Positions 8,404-12,732 of a DNA stretch of 14,126 bases are shown piece after piece (within the stretch, counting starts at the first letter, position 1; each line of letters opens with the position of its first letter). The position numbers were made by a program, and so were the translations under genes. The stretch comes from an uncultured bacterium. GTDB lineage: Bacteria; Bacillota; Clostridia; Lachnospirales; Lachnospiraceae. The notes under the pieces are model-generated. The model saw only the letters and a list, made by a program, of their open reading frames with translations. It was not told where the DNA came from and searched no databases. The stretch is from positions 1-14,126 of the forward strand of contig CALBJL010000119.1 in the NCBI GenBank assembly GCA_937893485.1. Reading direction: 5' to 3'.

Positions 8404-8431
8404 AGCCCTGTCAGATTACTCTGACGGGGCT
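8404..8431. terminator. Bidirectional intrinsic terminator between convergent genes
   Basis: AGCCCTGTCAG (8404-8414) pairs with CTGACGGGGCT (8421-8431) over 11 bp with one G-U, around a 6-nt loop, followed on the + strand by GCTTTTTGC. On the - strand the tail is TCCTTCTTTC. The - strand gene's stop codon (8416-8418) sits in the loop. Confidence 0.9.
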
Positions 8432-8853
8432 GCTTTTTGCAATGCCTGATCGATCGCGTGCATCAGGACGGCTGAGGTATACTGATTTTCGGATTCGTAG
8501 GTAATGCCTTCTAAAGATTGCTGTTCCACGATCTGATCGCGCAGGTGTTCAATGGTTGGCTCCATCAGCGGATACATGACGGCGACGCTGTCCGTCAGCT
8601 CAACGAGTGAGATATCCTTGATATGGTTTTTGTCTACGATGACCTGCACATCTACACTGCGGTTTTTAAAATCAATGGATGAGGTATAGATACCCGGTAT
8701 GTAAGTGGCAGATGCCGCCTTGGCAGGCTCTTTTTTGTCACCGCCAAACATGGTGACGAGCAAAATGACGAGAATGATACCCAAGACAGCAAAGATTGCC
8801 GTGTAGACCAGCTCCTTCATATGGAGCACCAGAATTTTCGTTTGTCGACTCAT
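8416..8853 (-). CDS. Membrane-anchored FMN-bind-like domain protein
   Basis: A 145-residue protein with one N-terminal membrane helix (about residues 17-36) and an extracytoplasmic domain. The domain (about 50-140) follows the pattern of FMN-binding domains of RnfG/NqrC-type proteins: YIPGIYTSS opening, a VDVQVIVDKNHIKDISLVEL strand pair, a helix ending in IVEQQSL, and a final YTSAVLMHAIDQAL helix. The usual [S/D]GA[T/S] site where FMN is attached through Thr is replaced by SENQ (121-124) before YTS, so covalent flavin binding is not expected. Family membership is pattern-based and moderately sure; function unknown. GGGAGGTG lies 8-9 nt before the ATG. A TATACT at 8889-8884 (- strand) could be its -10 element, but no good -35 is visible. 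The last codons form one arm of the terminator hairpin. Confidence 0.8.
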   Translation of the reverse strand: MSRQTKILVLHMKELVYTAIFAVLGIILVILLVTMFGGDKKEPAKAASATYIPGIYTSSIDFKNRSVDVQVIVDKNHIKDISLVELTDSVAVMYPLMEPTIEHLRDQIVEQQSLEGITYESENQYTSAVLMHAIDQALQKAAPSE

Positions 8854-8932
8854 CGGATCGCACCTCCCTCACGTGTTTGATTCAGTATATGAGCGAATTT
8901 TATAAAATATTAAAAAAAGATAAAAAATATGC

Positions 8933-8961
8933 TTGACTTTTGGATAAGCATGAGGTATATT
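8933..8961 (+). promoter_or_regulatory. Sigma-70-type promoter for tRNA-Gly
   Basis: TTGACT (8933-8938) and TATATT (8956-8961) are separated by 17 nt. Transcription should begin near 8968, about 45 nt before the mature tRNA end. The region upstream is strongly A/T rich, as in an UP element. Confidence 0.85.
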
Positions 8962-8977
8962 ATTACCTGTGCTAAGG

Positions 8978-9000
8978 AACAGCACAACGAAACAGCACAA
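8978..9000 (+). repeat. Direct repeat in the tRNA leader
   Basis: AACAGCACAA occurs perfectly at 8978-8987 and again at 8991-9000. TGTGCT at 8968-8973, right at the predicted transcript start, can pair with AGCACA in either copy, giving two alternative small hairpins. No function is known to me. Confidence 0.6.
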
Positions 9001-9012
9001 GATGTTGGACAT

Positions 9013-9085
9013 GCGATAGTGGCGTAGTTGGTAACGCGCGACCTTGCCAAGGTCGAGACCGCGGGTTCGAGCCCCGTCTATCGCT
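9013..9085 (+). tRNA. tRNA-Gly, anticodon GCC
   Basis: A complete 73-nt cloverleaf. Acceptor stem GCGATAG/CTATCGC (9013-9019 with 9078-9084), D stem GCGT/ACGC, anticodon stem CGACC/GGTCG around loop TTGCCAA with GCC at 9046-9048, and T stem GCGGG/CCCGT around TTCGAGC. Discriminator base is T, usual for bacterial tRNA-Gly. CCA is not encoded and must be added by the CCA-adding enzyme. It is a single tRNA gene with its own promoter and terminator. Confidence 0.98.
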
Positions 9086-9093
9086 CTCGGAAG

Positions 9094-9136
9094 AATCCTC
9101 GGGAACGCTTAACAGAAGCGGGTTCGGGGGTTTTTT
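9094..9136 (+). terminator. Intrinsic terminator of the tRNA-Gly transcript
   Basis: AATCCTC (9094-9100) pairs with GGGGGTT (9126-9132, with G-U pairs) and GAACGCTT (9103-9110) pairs with AAGC...GTTC across a two-base bulge, closing a 5-nt loop. A run of six T follows at 9131-9136. Confidence 0.88.
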
Positions 9137-9165
9137 ATTTGATAGGAAATTACTATCAAATAAAA
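9133..9165. repeat. AT-rich 13-bp perfect inverted repeat
   Basis: TTTTATTTGATAG (9133-9145) and CTATCAAATAAAA (9153-9165) are perfect inverted complements around GAAATTA. The left arm reuses the T-run of the tRNA terminator. It lies about 35 bp upstream of the -35 box of the next gene and could be a protein-binding palindrome or a second weak hairpin; I do not recognise a known operator in it. Confidence 0.7.
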
Positions 9166-9200
9166 TGCTTCGCAGGGATGCATGTAATTTCAGATAGTGA

Positions 9201-9229
9201 TTGAGTTTTTGGATGGACAAATGTATAAT
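9201..9229 (+). promoter_or_regulatory. Sigma-70-type promoter for the hydrogenase-like sensor gene
   Basis: TTGAGT (9201-9206) and a perfect TATAAT (9224-9229) with 17-nt spacing. The transcript would start near 9236, leaving an approximately 57-nt 5' leader containing the AAAGGGG ribosome site at 9273-9279. Confidence 0.88.
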
Positions 9230-9292
9230 AGGTATGTAGGAAGTTCATGGAGTTTTGGGGTGTTTTCATAAGAAAGGGGCTATAATTAAATA

Positions 9293-11221
9293 ATGGAACT
9301 GGTTTACACAAATGAACATTGTACAGGTTGTAACAAATGTGTGCGTACCTGTCCGGTACTCACGGCAAACGTGGCTACGCAGGAGGATCACGTGAGTGTA
9401 GACGGCGATAAGTGTATCGCCTGCGGAGCGTGCTTTGATGCCTGCCCGCATGAGGCGAGAGATTACTACGATGACACAGAACGCTTTTTCGCTGATCTTC
9501 AGGCAGGAAAGAAGATATCTGTCATCGTTGCACCGGCATTTCTGGCGAATTACCCGAAGGAGTACCAGAAGGTGCTTGGGTACCTGAAAAAGAAGGGTGT
9601 CAATCACATTTGCAGCGTATCCTTCGGAGCGGATATCACGACCTGGGGTTACTTAAAGTATATTACCGAGCACAACTTCATGGGTGGTATCTCGCAGCCC
9701 TGTCCTGCTGTGGTGACTTATGTGGAGCGGTATCTGCCGGAACTGATCGGACGTATGGTTCCTATACATAGTCCGATGATGTGTACCGCCATTTATATGA
9801 AAAAATATATGAACGTAACGGATGAGATCGCATTTCTCAGCCCGTGTATCGCTAAGAAGCTGGAGATCACCGATCCGAACTGCGGCGGCTATGTTTCCTA
9901 CAATGTGACATTTAAAAAGCTAATGGAGGCGATCGGCAATGATTACGCATCCTGCGCGCCGTATGAGGACGAGCTGGAATATGGGCTTGGTTCGATCTAT
10001 CCGATGCCGGGAGGTCTCAGGGAGAATGTAGAGCATTTCCTCGGAAAAGAACAGATCGTGCGGCAGGTAGAGGGCGAGCATGAGGCGTATGAATATCTGA
10101 AAAATTATGTGAAGCGGATCGGTCAGCATAAGGAGCTGCCGTTTATGGTCGATATTTTAAACTGTGGCAAGGGTTGTCTGTATGGCACGGCAACTGATCC
10201 GGATCGCGGTACGGATGATGTGATGCTCACGATTGCGCGGCTTCGCAACGACAAGCTTGAGAAAGGAACGGGAAAGAAAAAGGGCTTATTGGGCAAAAAA
10301 TCTGTCAGCAGCAGCCCGTGGGCGGATGCCCTTACACCGGAGGAACGGCTGGACAATCTTATGCAGGCATTTGCAAAGCTTGACCTGAAGGATTTCATGC
10401 GCAGCTACAGTGACAGGCATGTGGAGATTGCAGAGCCGGATGCACAGGAGAAAGCGGCACTCTGGGCAGAACTGAAAAAGGATACGCCGGAGGAACGACA
10501 CAGAGACTGTGAGTCCTGCGGTTATGCGACCTGCGCAGACATGATAAAGGCAATGCACAACGGTGTCAACATCAAAGACCACTGCGTGCATTATGTACGT
10601 TCCCTTGCAGAAGAGGAGACACAACAGCTGGCGGAGATCCGCGAAAAGGAACAGCAGGAGCAGGCCGTTCATCAGCAGCGGCTCACCGATGTCACGGTGC
10701 GTTTTGTGTCGTTGAGCGACAACATCAATGAGTTGAATACTGCCAACGAGGCATCGGCGAAGGAGGCGACGGATCTTGCGCTTGGCATTCAGGATCTCTC
10801 CGGACTGTGCGATACGCTGAACGATTCCGTGAGTACGATGTCAGACTTTATCAATGTATATAAGAAGAGCAATGAGGACATTTCCAGCATCGCCGGACAG
10901 ACGAATCTGTTGTCTTTGAATGCGTCGATTGAGGCTGCGAGAGCCGGCGAGCTGGGACGCGGATTTGCCGTCGTTGCAGAGGAAATCCGGAATTTATCGG
11001 ATTCCACCAAGGCGCTGATCGCGCAGAACAACGAGCAGGCGGAGGCGATCCTGCCGAAGATTTCAGGAAGTATTGATCTGATTACGAACCTGCTGGGCAG
11101 TATCCATGCGATGACAGAACGGGTAGCTACGATTGCTGCGAACACCGAGGAGATTTCCTCACAGACGACGTATGTGCAGGAACTGACAGGTGCCTTGCGG
11201 GAGGATGTTGAGAAACTGTAA
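9293..11221 (+). CDS. [FeFe]-hydrogenase-like / Fe-S / chemoreceptor signalling chimera, soluble
   Basis: A 642-residue protein with no membrane segment. Residues 9-52 hold two ferredoxin-type 4Fe-4S motifs (C10, C13, C16, C20 and C41, C44, C47, C51). About 75-310 is an [FeFe]-hydrogenase H-domain: motif 1 is SQPCPA (C137), motif 2 SPCIAKKLE (C185) and motif 3 LNCGKGC (C291, C295), so all four cubane ligands remain, but the neighbouring proton-transfer cysteine of catalytic enzymes (TSCCP) is Pro136. A second Fe-S motif CESCGYATC...C follows (C406, C409, C414, C431), then a coiled coil, then the hairpin tip of methyl-accepting chemotaxis proteins (QTNLLSLNASIEAARAGE and GRGFAVVAEEIRNLS, about 533-570). 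This layout suits a cytoplasmic sensor coupling H2 or redox state to chemotaxis-type signalling, like the putatively sensory hydrogenase groups. No CheA/CheW or maturation genes are nearby. It has its own promoter and no clear terminator. Confidence 0.93.
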   Translation: MELVYTNEHCTGCNKCVRTCPVLTANVATQEDHVSVDGDKCIACGACFDACPHEARDYYDDTERFFADLQAGKKISVIVAPAFLANYPKEYQKVLGYLKKKGVNHICSVSFGADITTWGYLKYITEHNFMGGISQPCPAVVTYVERYLPELIGRMVPIHSPMMCTAIYMKKYMNVTDEIAFLSPCIAKKLEITDPNCGGYVSYNVTFKKLMEAIGNDYASCAPYEDELEYGLGSIYPMPGGLRENVEHFLGKEQIVRQVEGEHEAYEYLKNYVKRIGQHKELPFMVDILNCGKGCLYGTATDPDRGTDDVMLTIARLRNDKLEKGTGKKKGLLGKKSVSSSPWADALTPEERLDNLMQAFAKLDLKDFMRSYSDRHVEIAEPDAQEKAALWAELKKDTPEERHRDCESCGYATCADMIKAMHNGVNIKDHCVHYVRSLAEEETQQLAEIREKEQQEQAVHQQRLTDVTVRFVSLSDNINELNTANEASAKEATDLALGIQDLSGLCDTLNDSVSTMSDFINVYKKSNEDISSIAGQTNLLSLNASIEAARAGELGRGFAVVAEEIRNLSDSTKALIAQNNEQAEAILPKISGSIDLITNLLGSIHAMTERVATIAANTEEISSQTTYVQELTGALREDVEKL

Positions 11222-11314
11222 GGTATTTTGGCTGTCCGTGTATTTGGGGGATTGTAACTATTCAGTACAGGTCGAAGCACTTGCTGCTGAGACCGTAAGA
11301 ATATGATTCAGAAT

Positions 11315-11355
11315 GCAAAATCCCATCGGCAAAGCCGATTTGGAATGGATTTTGC
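11315..11355. repeat. Interior compound hairpin of the intergenic element
   Basis: GCAAAATCC (11315-11323) pairs with GGATTTTGC (11347-11355); inside it ATCGGC (11325-11330) and GCCGAT (11334-11339) close an AAA loop. No T-run follows, so it is not a simple terminator. Confidence 0.8.
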
Positions 11356-11389
11356 CTCGTAACTGTGAGGGTACTGAACAGTTACGAGG
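11355..11389. repeat. 12-bp perfect hairpin at the right end of the intergenic element
   Basis: CCTCGTAACTGT (11355-11366) pairs perfectly with ACAGTTACGAGG (11378-11389) around an 11-nt loop. The right arm overlaps the terminal repeat that can instead pair with 11254-11268, so the two pairings exclude each other. It ends 16 nt before the ribosome site of the next gene. Confidence 0.8.
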
Positions 11390-11422
11390 GGGTACATATA
11401 AGAAAAGGAGAACTATTATCTT

Positions 11423-11983
11423 ATGAAGAAAAAATTACTTACTTACATGCTTGTACTGGCATGCACAGCGAGCACATTTTCGGCGGTAACCGCCGTGGAA
11501 CACCCGGTAGCTGTAGAGGCAGCAACGAAAAAAGCACCTTCGATCAATCGGGTGTACAGCGCGGTAAAGGCGGCATACGGCAGCAGCTATCTGCCGAGCG
11601 TCAAGCTGGATAAAAAGGACATCAATACCCGATATGGGCTGTCCGGCGACTGGTATCAGGGTGCCATCGCGGAAGTGCCGATGATGAGTGTACATGTGGA
11701 CGAGCTGGTCATCGTTAAGGCGAAGAATGCGGACGCGAAGAAAAAGATCAGACAGGCGCTGAAGGGTTATAAAAAGACTTTGCAGGAGGATCGTTTCCAG
11801 TATCCCTCCAACATGTTGAAGGTTCAGAGCTCCAGAGTATATTCTAAGGGGAAATATGTCTGCTTTATCATGCTTGGCACGATCAGCAATTCGACCGAGC
11901 AGCAGAGCGAGGCACAAGTGATCGCCGCTTATAAGCAGCAGAATGAGAAAGCTGTGACAGCGATTAAGAATCTGTATAAATAG
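11423..11983 (+). CDS. Exported DUF4358-like protein
   Basis: A 186-residue protein with an N-terminal signal: KKK, a hydrophobic stretch (about 5-25) and a likely signal peptidase I site after AVEA near residue 34. A cysteine at 14 (LVLAC) is a weak lipobox-like alternative, but the hydrophobic core before it is short. The mature part resembles the DUF4358 family of Gram-positive anaerobes: a Y-G-SSYLPS opening, a Y-LSGDWYQGAIAEVPMMSVHVD block, a strand followed by an NADAKKKI..AL helix, a FQYP, and a final SKGKYVCFIMLG strand before a charged C-terminal helix. Function is unknown; the assignment rests on pattern only. AAAGGAGA at 11404-11411 lies 11 nt before the ATG. No clear promoter is seen between the upstream repeat element and the start. 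A strong terminator follows. Confidence 0.82.
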   Translation: MKKKLLTYMLVLACTASTFSAVTAVEHPVAVEAATKKAPSINRVYSAVKAAYGSSYLPSVKLDKKDINTRYGLSGDWYQGAIAEVPMMSVHVDELVIVKAKNADAKKKIRQALKGYKKTLQEDRFQYPSNMLKVQSSRVYSKGKYVCFIMLGTISNSTEQQSEAQVIAAYKQQNEKAVTAIKNLYK

Positions 11984-11996
11984 GCGAGAGGTCAAA

Positions 11997-12031
11997 TAAT
12001 GGGGTGTGATTCAAAGAATCACGCCCCATTA
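11997..12031. terminator. Bidirectional intrinsic terminator
   Basis: TAATGGGGTGTGATTC (11997-12012) pairs with GAATCACGCCCCATTA (12016-12031), 16 bp with one G-U, around an AAA loop; the + strand continues CTGGTTTCTTTTG and the - strand TTTGACC. It serves the DUF4358-like gene and, from the other side, the convergent - strand gene. Confidence 0.88.
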
Positions 12032-12071
12032 CTGGTTTCTTTTGAAATGAGAATAATCAACATCCGGGTGC

Positions 12072-12515
12072 TCAGCGGAAGGCATAGCATACCTGCGTGT
12101 CACAGCCGAGGTAGCACCAGTCGTAGCCGGTTCGTATCCGACAGGAATACACCTCAACGGTATCCGGAACATGTGAGGACACATCTGCGCTGTCCGGCAG
12201 CAGAGCCGTGTCGTCAAACCGGAACGGAATGCCGTTTTCGCAGTGAAAGGAGTAAACCGTCTGTTTATTTTCACTCGCAGTCCCAAACGATGAGGCATCA
12301 ATGGGAAAGCTGGCAGCCATCGTCCGGGTCAGTATATCCGTACCGTGGGACGCAGTGATGAGGTACAGGCATCCGGCGAGCAGATAGCTTCCTGCGATCA
12401 CGCCGATGACCGGAGCAAGGCGGGGCTTATTTTTTTGTTTCATTTGCCGGAGCAAAAACAGATTGATGATCAGTGCCACGAGTGCAATGATTAAAAACCA
12501 GAAAAAAATATGCAT
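12072..12515 (-). CDS. Small two-helix membrane protein, unknown function
   Basis: A 147-residue protein not recognised as a known family. Residues about 3-22 (FFWFLIIALVALIINLFLL) and about 32-52 (VIGVIAGSYLLAGCLYLITA) are membrane helices separated by a short basic loop (RQMKQKNKPR), so by the positive-inside rule both ends of the protein, including the approximately 95-residue C-terminal part with five cysteines, face outside. The frame extends upstream to a TTG at 12620, but that TTG is the first base triplet of a strong -35 box and lacks a ribosome site; the ATG at 12515 is preferred, preceded by GAGGAG. The gene is divergent from the GGDEF/EAL gene and convergent with the DUF4358-like gene. 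The longer reading would add 35 proline-rich residues. Confidence 0.72.
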   Translation of the reverse strand: MHIFFWFLIIALVALIINLFLLRQMKQKNKPRLAPVIGVIAGSYLLAGCLYLITASHGTDILTRTMAASFPIDASSFGTASENKQTVYSFHCENGIPFRFDDTALLPDSADVSSHVPDTVEVYSCRIRTGYDWCYLGCDTQVCYAFR

Positions 12516-12527
12516 GGGATCAGTGGG

Positions 12528-12533
12528 CTCCTC
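12528..12533 (-). promoter_or_regulatory. Ribosome binding site supporting the ATG at 12515
   Basis: GAGGAG on the - strand, 12 nt before the ATG, slightly long spacing. It is the only purine-rich site between the promoter and the coding region. Confidence 0.6.
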
Positions 12534-12590
12534 AATAATTATTTTCACAGGGACTGGCAGGGGGGGTAGTTGTCTTGTCAGCCACATATT

Positions 12591-12620
12591 ATCATAGCGG
12601 ATAGCTTTGGCTGCTGTCAA
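12591..12620 (-). promoter_or_regulatory. Sigma-70-type promoter of the small membrane protein gene
   Basis: On the - strand a perfect TTGACA (12620-12615) is followed after 18 nt by TATGAT (12596-12591). Transcription would begin near 12584, giving an approximately 70-nt leader. Confidence 0.85.
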
Positions 12621-12644
12621 TAAATCTTTTCGGACTTTTTCGGC

Positions 12645-12673
12645 TTGTAGGCGCAGAATTTTTAAGGTATAAT
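12645..12673 (+). promoter_or_regulatory. Promoter of the GGDEF/EAL gene
   Basis: TTGTAG (12645-12650) and a perfect TATAAT (12668-12673) with 17-nt spacing. The -35 match is modest. The predicted start near 12680 leaves an approximately 53-nt leader with AGAGAGGA before the ATG. It is back to back with the divergent promoter at 12591-12620; the 24 bp between the two -35 boxes contain the near-repeat CTTTTCGG / CTTTTTCGG (12626-12633, 12635-12643). Confidence 0.75.
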
Positions 12674-12732
12674 AAAAATAGTATCAAAACAATGCGATTA
12701 CGATTGAGAATGTGAGAGAGGAATGAGTGATT

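Larger units (their letters stand above)
11254..11389. repeat. MITE-like or structured non-coding element with terminal inverted repeats
   Basis: GTAACTATTCAGTAC (11254-11268) and GTACTGAACAGTTAC (11371-11385) are inverted complements with one mismatch in 15, bounding about 130 bp of non-coding sequence that also contains two nested hairpins. No flanking target duplication is obvious. It fills most of the gap between the sensor gene and the DUF4358-like gene and could be a small non-autonomous mobile element, a dispersed intergenic repeat or a structured leader. Copy number cannot be seen from here. Confidence 0.65.

Noticed and set aside
8972..9220. 82-codon - strand open frame across tRNA-Gly
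   Set aside because: It is antisense to a perfect tRNA cloverleaf and its terminator.
11315..11389. Intrinsic terminator of the hydrogenase-like sensor gene
   Set aside because: The hairpins are strong but neither is followed by a T-run on the + strand.
11222..11422. Known riboswitch class upstream of the DUF4358-like gene
   Set aside because: I could not match the conserved core of any riboswitch family that I know; only hairpins and inverted repeats are visible.
11435..11995. 186-codon - strand open frame opposite the DUF4358-like gene
   Set aside because: The + strand frame has a ribosome site, a signal peptide and a family-like pattern; the - strand frame has none.
12029..12301. 90-codon - strand open frame overlapping the small membrane protein gene
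   Set aside because: It overlaps the better frame with membrane helices, promoter and ribosome site, and it runs into the terminator hairpin.
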